NCBI RefSeq assembly: GCF_900104665.1
Contig: NZ_LT629969.1
Coordinates: 463,559-527,558 of the forward strand
Length of the DNA stretch: 64,000 bases
Reading direction: 5' to 3'
Origin: Traorella massiliensis
Lineage (GTDB): Bacteria; Bacillota_I; Bacilli_A; Erysipelotrichales; Erysipelotrichaceae
Shown: in pieces, positions 27,147 through 35,200 of the stretch
Position numbering within the stretch: position 1 is the first letter of the stretch
Layout of the letters: every line of letters begins with the position of its first letter
The notes under the pieces: generated by a model
What the model was told of the DNA's origin: nothing
Databases searched by the model: none
Seen by the model: only the letters and a program-made list of their open reading frames with translations
Translations under genes and position numbers: made by a program

Positions 27147-27705
27147 ATTCAAGAACGATAGCGTCCTCAACTGGCTGCCAAGGATTTATTGGATTGATAT
27201 GATCATAGAAAAGAATACCGCTGAAATGATCGATTTCATGCTGTAAAACAATTGCCGGATAACCTGAAAGTCTAAAAATAACCTCTTTATCTTGAATACA
27301 ATCATATGCTCGTATCTTTATGCGTGCGCTGCGTGGCACATAACCGGCATGCTCATCTTCGACAGATAGGCATCCTTCACCTTCTTTTAAGTAAGCCATC
27401 TGCACAGAACTGGAAATGATCTTGGGATTGGCTAGTGCCAATTCCACATCTTCTTGATCTTCTCCCATTGGAATGCAAACGCCAAGAAGCTGTTTTAAAA
27501 CACCGACTTGAACAGCGGCAATACCAACAGCCGGTCGTATATTTTCTTTTTCACTTAATTTTGGGTCTTGTGAACATTTCACATGGCTTAATAATTTTAA
27601 GGCCAATTTTTTATCTTCTTCACTTAACGGTAATTCTACCGGTTTAGATTTTTCACGAATCAGATGATCACTATCTTTAATGATTTCTTCTGCTTTAAAA
27701 AACAT
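27145..27705 (-). CDS. def: Peptide deformylase
   Basis: 186 residues, a Gram-positive type II deformylase that removes formyl from nascent N-terminal Met. The three metal motifs are present: GIAAVQVG (form of GxGLAAxQ with Val at the fifth position), EGCLSV and QHEIDH. The long loop between motifs 1 and 2 fits type II. Start ATG 27705 (MFFKAEEI) is taken because AGAGGTGAATAAT precedes it at normal spacing; an upstream GTG overlaps that site. It is transcribed with rnj downstream. Confidence 0.93.
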   Translation of the reverse strand: MFFKAEEIIKDSDHLIREKSKPVELPLSEEDKKLALKLLSHVKCSQDPKLSEKENIRPAVGIAAVQVGVLKQLLGVCIPMGEDQEDVELALANPKIISSSVQMAYLKEGEGCLSVEDEHAGYVPRSARIKIRAYDCIQDKEVIFRLSGYPAIVLQHEIDHFSGILFYDHINPINPWQPVEDAIVLE

Positions 27706-27813
27706 ATTATTCACCTCTGTCTTTCTATTTTATAATATTTTAGTGCACTTGAAAAGAATCTTTTTCTTCCATTCATTTATAAAATTGTGTAAAATGAATC
27801 TGGAGGCGATTTG

Positions 27814-29010
27814 ATGCGAAAGATAAAATTCAACATGCCAAAAAAATATGATCGGCTTATTCATGCCAGCGTCATAATTTTGATCGTGCTGGGAACTTTG
27901 ATGGTCGCATCTACAAGTGTCGGAGAAACGATCTCAGGCGGCACGACTAATGATACCGTTGTCATTCGAACAATTGTAAAACAGGCATTGTTTGTGCTCG
28001 TGGCTTATTTCGCAATGGTTTTTTTCGCAAATTATTTTACGATGGAAAGAGCGATGAAATGGATACGTCCCGTTGGTTTTGCAATCGTTATCATGCTGGT
28101 TGCCTGTTTGTTTTTTGAAGCAGCCGGAGGAGCAAAAAGCTGGATTCGTTTAAGCATTCCTGGTCTTGGACAGATAACCTTGCAGCCAAGTGAATTTATG
28201 AAAGTCTTTATGATCGTAGTAATGGCCTGCATTATTGAAAGAGTGCGTAAAAGAAAGCTGGACTGCTGGAGTATCGTTAAAATTCCGCTTTCTTTTTATA
28301 TGATTGCTGTTATTGTGATATTCCTGCAGAATGATACAGGTTCACTCATCGTTATATCCCTGATCTGTGCCGTTTGTCTTTTGGTTCCTTCTCATCCAAG
28401 TCTTAAAAAATTCCAGAAATTTGTTGGAGGCTTTTTGATTTTTGGAGGTCTGGCAGTCATTTTTTTAGCAAGTGATGCCGGTATCTCTCTTTTGGAGAAA
28501 TTGCCTATTAGTAATTATATCATCAATCGTTTTAAGATGGCCGCAAATCCATGGCTGGATGAATATAATTCGGGTCTTCAGCTGATCAACTCGCTCTATG
28601 CTTTTGCCAGTGGCGGCTGGCTGGGCGTTGGTTTTGGACAGTCTGTTCAGAAAATGCAATACCTGCCAGCGGCAAGTACTGATTACATTTTGGCAATAAC
28701 TGTTGAAGAATTTGGTATTTTAGGTTTTCTTGTGATTTTAGGCGGATATGGTGTTTTGATCTATCGTTTATTTAAATATGCGTTAATGTCTAAAAGAGAA
28801 GGTTATAAAATTTTATATATCGGAACAGCGATGTATCTTTTCATTCACTTTGTCTTTAATGTAGGGGGTGTTACGGGTCTGATTCCATTGACCGGTATTC
28901 CGTTATTATTTATTTCTTCAGGTGCCAGTTCGCTTGTCAGCATTTGTAGTGCCATTGGAATTGCTCAGGCAGCAATCGCTCGGGAAAATCGCGAGAGGGC
29001 AGGCGTATGA
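27814..29010 (+). CDS. ftsW: SEDS-family cell-division protein FtsW
   Basis: 398 residues, about ten membrane helices. SEDS peptidoglycan polymerases join lipid II at the septum (FtsW) or side wall (RodA). Seen here: LQPSEFMKVFMI, QNDTGSLIVI (catalytic Asp region), GGWLGVGFGQSVQKMQYLPAASTDYI and ITVEEFGILG, closer to FtsW consensus than RodA. Gene order ftsW-rsmD-coaD follows other Firmicutes. Start ATG 27814 with GGAGGCGATTTG; the TTG at 27811 lies too close. The stop overlaps the rsmD start (ATGA). Confidence 0.9.
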   Translation: MRKIKFNMPKKYDRLIHASVIILIVLGTLMVASTSVGETISGGTTNDTVVIRTIVKQALFVLVAYFAMVFFANYFTMERAMKWIRPVGFAIVIMLVACLFFEAAGGAKSWIRLSIPGLGQITLQPSEFMKVFMIVVMACIIERVRKRKLDCWSIVKIPLSFYMIAVIVIFLQNDTGSLIVISLICAVCLLVPSHPSLKKFQKFVGGFLIFGGLAVIFLASDAGISLLEKLPISNYIINRFKMAANPWLDEYNSGLQLINSLYAFASGGWLGVGFGQSVQKMQYLPAASTDYILAITVEEFGILGFLVILGGYGVLIYRLFKYALMSKREGYKILYIGTAMYLFIHFVFNVGGVTGLIPLTGIPLLFISSGASSLVSICSAIGIAQAAIARENRERAGV

Positions 29011-29582
29011 GAATTATTGCCGGGAAACTGCGGTCATTGAAAATTGAAACGATAGAAGGTGAAAAGACTAGGCCGACGGCAGATCGTGTCAAAGAAGCGG
29101 TATTTTCTTCCATAGGACCTTATTTCTATGGGGGAAAGATGCTTGATTGTTATGCAGGAAGCGGTAATATTGGTTTTGAAGCACTTTCTAGAGGTATAGA
29201 TGAAGTTGATGGTTTTGAAATTGACAGCAAGGCTTGTGCCTGCATAAAGGCAAACGTAAAACGTTTTAAGCTTGAAAATCAATATCATCTTCATCAAAAA
29301 GATGTGATGGCACATTTGGATGAATTGAAAGGCGAATATGATCTGATTTATTTAGATCCCCCTTATGCGAAGCAGCAGAATGAAAAACTGATGACGATGA
29401 TTGCGAAAAGAAAACTTTTGAGCGAAGAAGGTATTTTGATCGTTGAAAGTCGAAAAGAAGATGAATTTAAAGAAGAAATTGCTGATTTAAGGTGTTATAA
29501 GAAGGCTTATTATGGTATTACCAAAATCAGTTATTATGAAAGGAATGGATATGAAAAAAGCAATGATTCCGGGAACCTTTGA
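29007..29582 (+). CDS. rsmD: 16S rRNA (guanine966-N2)-methyltransferase RsmD
   Basis: 191 residues. SAM enzyme that methylates G966 of 16S rRNA. N-terminal RIIAGKLRSLKIETIEGEKTRPTADRVKEAVF is the signature of the family; the SAM-binding loop is LDCYAGSGNIGFEAL and the N-methylation motif is YLDPPYAKQ. It starts in the ftsW stop (ATGA overlap) and ends 32 bases inside coaD, with the last residues in a different frame, so the three genes are tightly coupled. Confidence 0.94.
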   Translation: MRIIAGKLRSLKIETIEGEKTRPTADRVKEAVFSSIGPYFYGGKMLDCYAGSGNIGFEALSRGIDEVDGFEIDSKACACIKANVKRFKLENQYHLHQKDVMAHLDELKGEYDLIYLDPPYAKQQNEKLMTMIAKRKLLSEEGILIVESRKEDEFKEEIADLRCYKKAYYGITKISYYERNGYEKSNDSGNL

Positions 29583-30027
29583 TCCGGTAACAAAAGGACA
29601 TCTTGATGTCATTGAACGATGTAGCAGGCTATTTGATGAAGTGTATGTCGTTATTATGAAAAATGCAGCTAAGAAACCATTATTTAGTGAAGAAGAGCGT
29701 ATTGAAATGATTGAAAAAGAAACATCTCATTTAAAAAATGTGAAGGTCTTGGCTGGTAATGGATTAACAATTCATATGGCTAAAAAATTAGGTGTGAATG
29801 CTATGGTAAGAGGTATTCGTGCCACAAGTGACTATGAGTATGAGGTATCGATAGGAACAGCCAATATGATGCTTGAAAAAGAAATTGAAACATTGTTTCT
29901 TTTAAGTAAACCGGAGTATTCTTTCGTATCTAGCTCAACGGTTAAAGAAATTGCAATGCACCATGGAAATTTAAGCTGTTTTGTCAGCAAGTATGTGGAA
30001 GGAAAATTAGAGGAGAAGTTTCTATGA
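29551..30027 (+). CDS. coaD: Phosphopantetheine adenylyltransferase
   Basis: 158 residues. Fourth step of coenzyme A synthesis: pantetheine 4'-phosphate + ATP to dephospho-CoA. Motif T/HxGH form: PGTFDPVTKGHLDVIERCSRLFD; later MVRGIRATSDYEYE and SFVSSSTVKEIAMHHGN, both typical. Start ATG 29551 (MKKAMIPG) with AAAGGA site; the longer in-frame start lies in rsmD. It overlaps the next HAD gene by 4 bases. Confidence 0.95.
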   Translation: MKKAMIPGTFDPVTKGHLDVIERCSRLFDEVYVVIMKNAAKKPLFSEEERIEMIEKETSHLKNVKVLAGNGLTIHMAKKLGVNAMVRGIRATSDYEYEVSIGTANMMLEKEIETLFLLSKPEYSFVSSSTVKEIAMHHGNLSCFVSKYVEGKLEEKFL

Positions 30028-30710
30028 TTAAGTTAGTTTGTTTTGATTTAGATGATACTTTGATGGATTTCCATAAAGGAGAAGAGATTGCCTTTTATGA
30101 AACGATGAAAGAAGAAAATGTTGAAGCCAGTCATGATGACTATCTTCTTTATAAAAAAATCAATGGTGCATTATGGAAAAAACTTGAAAAGGGCGAAGTT
30201 GAAAGATATGCTTTACAGAGAATTCGTTTTGAAGAATTGAAAAAGGAAAGTCAGCTTGATTTTGATATTGAGAAAGTAAATGCATTATTTCCTAAAATGC
30301 TTTCTGAACAGGCTATTTTATTAGAAGACAGTGAAAGAGTTCTAAAGTGGTGTTCAAAGAAAGCAGAATTGGCCATTGCTTCAAATGGAACAGCTACGAC
30401 TCAGCATCGGCGGATTGAAAAATCAGGAATCGATAAATATTTTAAATATATTTTTATATCTGAAGAAGTGGGTCATGCAAAACCTCATCAAGGCTTTTTT
30501 GATGCGATTTTTAAGACAGCGAATGTTTCCCCGGAAGAAGTGCTTTTTATCGGTGATTCATTGAGTGCAGATATGAAAGGAGCAGTAAAAAGCGGATGTA
30601 TTAGTGTCTGGTTCAATCCAAAACATATCATCAATGATTTGAATGTTATACCAGATCATGAAATTGATCGGCTTTCTTCAATAATTGATAGATGGGAGGA
30701 ATTTAAGTGA
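30024..30710 (+). CDS. HAD-family hydrolase (YjjG-like)
   Basis: 228 residues with nucleophile LVCFDLDDTLMDF, Ser/Thr motif LAIASNGTATTQ, Lys in ISEEVGHAKPHQGFFDAI, and acidic LFIGDSLSADMKGA. The layout and size match the pyrimidine nucleotidase YjjG/YfnB group of subfamily IA. Start ATG overlaps the coaD stop, and the next gene starts within its TGA. Substrate predicted to be a small phosphate such as dUMP or a damaged nucleotide, by family only. Confidence 0.9.
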   Translation: MIKLVCFDLDDTLMDFHKGEEIAFYETMKEENVEASHDDYLLYKKINGALWKKLEKGEVERYALQRIRFEELKKESQLDFDIEKVNALFPKMLSEQAILLEDSERVLKWCSKKAELAIASNGTATTQHRRIEKSGIDKYFKYIFISEEVGHAKPHQGFFDAIFKTANVSPEEVLFIGDSLSADMKGAVKSGCISVWFNPKHIINDLNVIPDHEIDRLSSIIDRWEEFK

Positions 30711-31246
30711 AATATTATATTGTGTCCGATATTCATGGCAGTAGTGCAAATCTTGAAAAGGTATTGAAGCAATTTGATGAGGATGGGGATTATTTACTTG
30801 TTTTAGGGGATATTCTATATCATGGTCCACGAAATGATCTGCCAGCAAACTATGAACCTAAAAAAGTAGCAGCGATGTTAAATGAAAGAAAAGATAAAAT
30901 CATTGCGGTACGAGGCAATTGTGATGGTGAAGTGGATCAGATGGTGCTGGAGTTTCCAATAACTGCGGACTATCAGATGTTACCTTTTGATGGCTATAAG
31001 ATTTTTATGACGCATGGACATCTTTATGATGAAAATTTGAAATGGATCAAAGAGGATGATGCGGTGCTTTTTGGACATATTCATATTCCGGTTGCTGAAA
31101 AAATGAATGGATTACTTTATCTTAATCCAGGAAGTATCTCCCTTCCAAAGATGGAGAGCGTGCCAAGTTATGCTGTATTGGAAAATGATGAATTTACGAT
31201 CTATGATTTAGATAAAAATATTGTCAACTCTTATAAAATCAAATAA
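30707..31246 (+). CDS. YfcE-type metallophosphoesterase
   Basis: 179 residues, a single calcineurin-like domain: IVSDIHGSSANLEKVL, VLGDILYHGPRND, AVRGNCDGEVD, FMTHGHLYD and LFGHIHIPVAE, with NPGSISLPK typical of YfcE phosphodiesterases. Start is GTG 30707, overlapping the TGA of the HAD gene (GTGA) after GGGAGGAATTTAA. It acts on bis-p-nitrophenyl phosphate-type substrates in vitro for family members; the physiological role is unclear. Confidence 0.9.
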   Translation: MKYYIVSDIHGSSANLEKVLKQFDEDGDYLLVLGDILYHGPRNDLPANYEPKKVAAMLNERKDKIIAVRGNCDGEVDQMVLEFPITADYQMLPFDGYKIFMTHGHLYDENLKWIKEDDAVLFGHIHIPVAEKMNGLLYLNPGSISLPKMESVPSYAVLENDEFTIYDLDKNIVNSYKIK

Positions 31247-31283
31247 AGATTGTGATATAATATGAATAGTTTGGAGGTGGATC

Positions 31284-31652
31284 ATGCATTCTAAGGTTGG
31301 TGAAGTTAGAGAAGGAGTCATTAGCGGCATACAGCCTTATGGAGCTTTTGTCCAGCTTGATTCCGGAGAAAAAGGTTTGATCCACATTTCAGAAATATCG
31401 AAGGGATATGTGAAGGATGTTGCTCAATTTCTCCATGTTGGGGAAAGGGTTCGTGTGAAGATTCTGGATTATGATCCACTTTTAAATCAATGCCGTCTAT
31501 CACTCAAGGCATTGCAGTCCAACAGATCCCACCGTAAGAGTTCAAGAGAGCCTAAAGTTCCGAAGATGGTCATTGGGTTTAAGACTCTGCAAGAACATTT
31601 AGATGAGTGGATTCAACAGCAGAATAAGGAGGAGCAGAATGTTGAAATTTAG
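31284..31652 (+). CDS. S1 RNA-binding-domain protein (CvfD/GSP13-like)
   Basis: 122 residues. One S1 domain near the N terminus (GEVREGVISGIQPYGAFVQLDSGEKGLIHISEIS, VGERVRVKILDYD) followed by a basic serine-rich tail. In Firmicutes such short S1 proteins (YugI/GSP13, CvfD) bind ribosomes or mRNA and affect virulence or cold response. Start ATG with GGAGGTGGATC. The tail overlaps the pgi start by 14 bases, linking it to glycolysis gene expression. Confidence 0.9.
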   Translation: MHSKVGEVREGVISGIQPYGAFVQLDSGEKGLIHISEISKGYVKDVAQFLHVGERVRVKILDYDPLLNQCRLSLKALQSNRSHRKSSREPKVPKMVIGFKTLQEHLDEWIQQQNKEEQNVEI

Positions 31653-32910
31653 TAGCGAACATGCATTTTTACAGGAAGATATTATGGGTTATCAGCCTGC
31701 TGTCAGCAAGTATCATGATCAGCTGATGAATAAAACAGGTTTAGGAAATGATTTTGTTGGCTGGGTAGAATGGCCAAACTGCTATGATAAGGAAGAGTTT
31801 GCACGTATTTTGAAAGCGGCGAAAGAAATCCGTGAAAAATGTGAAGTATTCCTTGTTTGTGGTATCGGTGGTTCTTATTTAGGAGCCAGAGCAGTAATTG
31901 AAATGGTGAATGGAGTTTATAATGATGCTAAACCAGAAATCATTTTTATAGGAAATACATTCTCTTCGACTTATGTTGCCCAAGTGTTGAAACATATTGA
32001 GGGAAAAGAAGTTGTCTGCAACGTAATTTCTAAATCAGGAACGACGACAGAAACAAGCGTAGCTTTCCGTCTGATCAAACAGTATATGACAAAAAAATAT
32101 GGTGAAAAGGTCCATGAATATATTTATGCAACAACGGATGCGCATAAGGGAACATTAAAGTCGATGGCCGATAAGGAAGGCTATGAAACTTTTGTTATTC
32201 CTGATGATATTGGTGGAAGATTCTCGGTAATCACACCTGTAGGACTTTTGCCAATTGCGGTTGCAGGTATTGACATTCAGTCATTGATGGATGGCTGTGC
32301 TGAAGCTTATAAAGATTTTGATACGGCTGATTTGAATAAAAATATTGCTTATCGTTATGCTGTGTGCCGCCGTATCCTTGAACATCAGGGAAAAGTTGCG
32401 GAAATGTTTGTTTCTTATGAAACACAGATGGCAATGGTAGCAGAATGGTGGAAGCAGTTATTTGGAGAAAGTGAAGGAAAAAATGGAACAGGGCTATTAC
32501 CTTGTTCAGTAAATTTCTCAACGGATCTTCATTCTATGGGTCAATTTATTCAGGAAGGACGTAAATGCTTGTTTGAAACAGTGGTCAAAGTAGAAAAGCC
32601 TACATTAGATATCACTTTCCCAAGTGATAGTGAAAATTTAGATAATATGAATTATCTTGCTGGAAAATCACTTCACTGGATCAATCAGATGGCTTGTCTT
32701 GGAACATTACAGGCTCATGTAGAAACAGGTCATGTTCCTAATCTTGAAATTACTGTTCCAGATATGAGTGCTCATAGTTTTGGTTATATGGCTTATTTCT
32801 TCTTTAGAGCGATTGCTATGACGACTTATTTGAATGAACAAAATCCATTTAATCAGCCAGGTGTAGAAGTTTATAAGAAGAATATGTTTAAGCTTTTGGG
32901 AAAGGAATAA
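31639..32910 (+). CDS. pgi: Glucose-6-phosphate isomerase
   Basis: 423 residues, the short Gram-positive form of PGI, interconverting glucose-6-phosphate and fructose-6-phosphate. Motifs: CGIGGSYLGARAVIE, ISKSGTTTETSVAFR (phosphate-binding SGTTxE), the DDIGGRFSVITPVG block and FFFRAIAMTTYLNEQNPFNQPGVE near the end. Start ATG 31639 (MLKFSSEH) after GGAGGAGCAG; the longer in-frame GTG lies inside the S1 gene. A terminator follows at 32914. Confidence 0.96.
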   Translation: MLKFSSEHAFLQEDIMGYQPAVSKYHDQLMNKTGLGNDFVGWVEWPNCYDKEEFARILKAAKEIREKCEVFLVCGIGGSYLGARAVIEMVNGVYNDAKPEIIFIGNTFSSTYVAQVLKHIEGKEVVCNVISKSGTTTETSVAFRLIKQYMTKKYGEKVHEYIYATTDAHKGTLKSMADKEGYETFVIPDDIGGRFSVITPVGLLPIAVAGIDIQSLMDGCAEAYKDFDTADLNKNIAYRYAVCRRILEHQGKVAEMFVSYETQMAMVAEWWKQLFGESEGKNGTGLLPCSVNFSTDLHSMGQFIQEGRKCLFETVVKVEKPTLDITFPSDSENLDNMNYLAGKSLHWINQMACLGTLQAHVETGHVPNLEITVPDMSAHSFGYMAYFFFRAIAMTTYLNEQNPFNQPGVEVYKKNMFKLLGKE

Positions 32911-32913
32911 ATG

Positions 32914-32938
32914 AAAATGGGTGAAAGCCCATTTTTTT
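32914..32938 (+). terminator. Terminator after pgi
   Basis: AAAATGGGT / GCCCATTTT with loop GAAA (one T-G pair), then T7. Confidence 0.85.
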
Positions 32939-32973
32939 ATATATTAGGAAATTTCAAATTTAGGGAGGGAAAG

Positions 32974-33004
32974 GTTAAAAAAGCACCCCGATATAAAAGG
33001 GTGC
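32974..33004 (-). terminator. Terminator for minus-strand IS genes
   Basis: GCACCC / GGGTGC stem at 32983-32988 and 32999-33004 with an A-rich 5' flank that reads as U6 on the minus strand, 30 bases after the zinc-ribbon gene stop. Confidence 0.7.
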
Positions 33005-33034
33005 ATTAAAAATAGGAATAGATAGAATGTTTTT

Positions 33035-33283
33035 TTAAAGCTTTCTATTCTTCTTGACTTTATTGTAGTAATCCATCGTTACAACTTCACCGTCTTCACA
33101 TTTGCAGCACGCCGATGAGAAATGATCACCCAGACCGCATTCTTCATTCATTTCGCTGATCTCCGCAATCAGCCATGAGGGAATCTTCTGCTCGTGTCCG
33201 CATGCAAGACACTTGCACCTTACAAATTCGTCCCTGGCTATAAGATCCATTTCGTCAAATAATTTTTTATCTTTCTTTATCAT
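33035..33283 (-). CDS. Small zinc-ribbon protein associated with IS91-like element
   Basis: 82 residues from ATG 33283 (AAGGAG 9 bases upstream). Two cysteine clusters, CKCLACGHEQ and ACCKCEDGE, suggest a zinc ribbon; no enzymatic motif. It lies 26 bases downstream of the end of the IS91-type transposase remnant on the same strand, so it is probably the second gene of that element. Its role is unknown; a DNA-binding accessory is possible. Confidence 0.6.
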   Translation of the reverse strand: MIKKDKKLFDEMDLIARDEFVRCKCLACGHEQKIPSWLIAEISEMNEECGLGDHFSSACCKCEDGEVVTMDYYNKVKKNRKL

Positions 33284-33309
33284 CGCAATCAGCTCCTTTC
33301 CATCCTGTA

Positions 33310-33609
33310 TCATCCGAAGATAAAGACCTCGACAAATTCCATGACTCTCCCGCATGAACATTTCAGCGGATCTCGTCTGAAATCCTGAATGATCGTATTT
33401 CTGAAGCGGTGAATAAAGCTGTCCATTTTCTGTTTCTGTTTGTAGCGTTTCTTCATTTCTCTGTATTTATGATCCCTTGCCGCATAGATTCCTGCATAGC
33501 GAATGCTTTTGAAATGGGCAGGCATGATATGCTGAATCAGTTTTCCTATGAATACAAGAACATTTTCAGTAACATGCACCGTATCTCCGCCTTCATGGGG
33601 ATCATACCT
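33310..33609 (-). pseudogene. IS91-family (Y2) transposase, C-terminal fragment
   Basis: About 100 residues matching the end of a Y2-type transposase: YDPHEGGD, then VLVFIGKLIQHIMPAHFKSIRYAGIYA and a cysteine pair CSCGR near the end. The catalytic tyrosines and relaxase core, expected upstream, are gone: going upstream the frame meets a TGA at 33619-33621 and the neighbouring sequence is IS21. The truncated start abuts the IS21 fragment, so the element is dead. Confidence 0.75.
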
Positions 33610-33635
33610 GGTACTATGTCAAGAAAAAGTACCAG
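33608..33635. repeat. Inverted repeat at the junction of two broken IS elements
   Basis: CTGGTACT (33608-33615) and AGTACCAG (33628-33635) are perfect inverse copies around a 12-base loop, placed where IS91-like homology ends and IS21 homology begins. It may be an IS end or a recombination-prone hairpin. Confidence 0.7.
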
Positions 33636-34315
33636 TACCAGAAACCGTCGTTACAGATAACATGAAAACAGTCATGGATGAACCAAGAACAGCCTACAGT
33701 AAAGGAAAAATCAACAATAAATTCTATCAGTTCTCACAGGATTACGGATTCACAGTACACCCCTGTATCGCGGGAAGACCCAATACTAAAGCGAAAGTAG
33801 AATCTCCAATGAAGATACTTGATGAACTGCTGGCGTACAGTGGAGAACTGTCGTATGATGAACTGTCCATGAAACTGAAAGAAATCAACAACAGGGAAAA
33901 TACTGCCTTTCACGAGAGTTATCAGGGGATCCCGATACTTGATCTGGAAAATGAAAAAGCTTTCCTAGGGCCGTTACCACCACAGTCCGTAAGAAAGCAG
34001 TATAGCATCGAAACAACAGCTGTAAAGGTTAATAAATCTTCGATGATCACCTATAAATCAAAGATGTATTCTGTACCACCAGAATATATTGGAAAACAAT
34101 TACAGTTGCAGGTCTACGATAATCAGCTACACCTGCATTATAACATGGAACTTGTAACTGTACATCTTATTTCTCATAAAAAAATGAACTATCATAGAGA
34201 GCACTATGAAAACATATTGTCAATGACACTGCCTCATGATAGAGATAAAATATCAAAGATAGCAAAAGAAAATCTGGAAAATATAGGAGCAAGATTCAAA
34301 AATGACAGAACATGA
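33629..34315 (+). pseudogene. istA: IS21-family transposase IstA, C-terminal fragment
   Basis: About 228 residues of the integrase-type IstA: VVTDNMKTVMDEPRT holds the second catalytic Asp, then CIAGRPNTKAKVESPMKILDELLAYSGEL contains the region of the third acidic residue (VES), and the C-terminal NTTAVKVNKSSMITYKSKMYSVPPEYIG beta-barrel. The N-terminal helix-turn-helix and first Asp are missing at the junction, so it cannot transpose by itself. It overlaps istB by 14 bases as in intact IS21. Confidence 0.85.
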
Positions 34316-35051
34316 ACAACTTATACAGAACCTGGAATATCTAAAACTGAATGAAATCATTAACCATCTAAGCGAAACTGCCGATTTCATTACAAGGAAT
34401 AATCTTTCATTTGAACAGGGGCTGATCAAGCTGACAAATTATGAAATCGACCAGAAGGAAGCTAAGCTGATTAAAACAATGGTCAAAACAGGAGCTTTTC
34501 CACATCACAAGGAAATTGGTGAATTTGATTTTGACTTTCAGGAAAATATAAATAAAGCGCAGATCATGGATTTTTTCAGCCACAGGTTCATCCATGAAAA
34601 AGAAAATATCATATTTCTTGGCAGCAGCGGTGTAGGTAAAACACACCTGGCAACATCGATAGGGATATCCGTAGCCAAAAAAAGAATGTCCACCTATTTC
34701 ATAAAATGCCATGATCTCATCGCACAGTTAAAGAAGGCCAAGCTGGAAAACAGACTTGAAAACAGACTGAAGCATTTTTCAAGCTATTCACTTCTTATAA
34801 TAGATGAACTAGGATATTTACCTATAGACAGAGAGGATTCGAAACTGTTTTTTCAGCTTATAGACAAACGCTATGAAAAGAAGAGCACAATCATTACGAC
34901 GAATATAAACTTTTCAAATTGGGATGATGTATTTATGGACCCGGTAATAGCAAACGCAATACTAGATCGAGTATTGCATCATGCACATGTTGTCCATATA
35001 ACTGGTAGATCATACAGACTTAAGGACTATTATGAGGAACAGGAAAATTAA
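34302..35051 (+). CDS. istB: IS21-family helper ATPase IstB
   Basis: 249 residues, complete in length. AAA+ ATPase with Walker A LGSSGVGKTHLA, Walker B LLIIDELGYLPI and sensor TTNINFSNW, plus an N-terminal helical adaptor domain. IstB brings IstA to the target DNA. With IstA truncated, it is probably orphaned in this copy. No clear right-end terminal repeat was found in 35052-35142. Confidence 0.9.
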   Translation: MTEHEQLIQNLEYLKLNEIINHLSETADFITRNNLSFEQGLIKLTNYEIDQKEAKLIKTMVKTGAFPHHKEIGEFDFDFQENINKAQIMDFFSHRFIHEKENIIFLGSSGVGKTHLATSIGISVAKKRMSTYFIKCHDLIAQLKKAKLENRLENRLKHFSSYSLLIIDELGYLPIDREDSKLFFQLIDKRYEKKSTIITTNINFSNWDDVFMDPVIANAILDRVLHHAHVVHITGRSYRLKDYYEEQEN

Positions 35052-35142
35052 AAAAATGTACATTCTTATATGATCAAAATCGAAGATTAGAAGAAATTAC
35101 CAATTGGATGGAAATTCATGTAAAATAAAAATGTTTAAAATG

Positions 35143-35183
35143 AACCCTGTAATTAGGAAGTGATCCTATATTACAGGGTTTTT
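35143..35183 (+). terminator. Long hairpin terminator after IS21 remnant
   Basis: AACCCTGTAA / TTACAGGGTT with inner TAGGA / TCCTA pair, then T5. It ends transcription coming from istB; the remaining 35052-35200 holds no gene. Confidence 0.75.
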
Positions 35184-35200
35184 ATTTATGTAAACAACGT

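Noticed and set aside
35143..35183. Riboswitch or small RNA
   Set aside because: The hairpin with T-tail is sufficient as a terminator; no conserved aptamer pattern was recognised.
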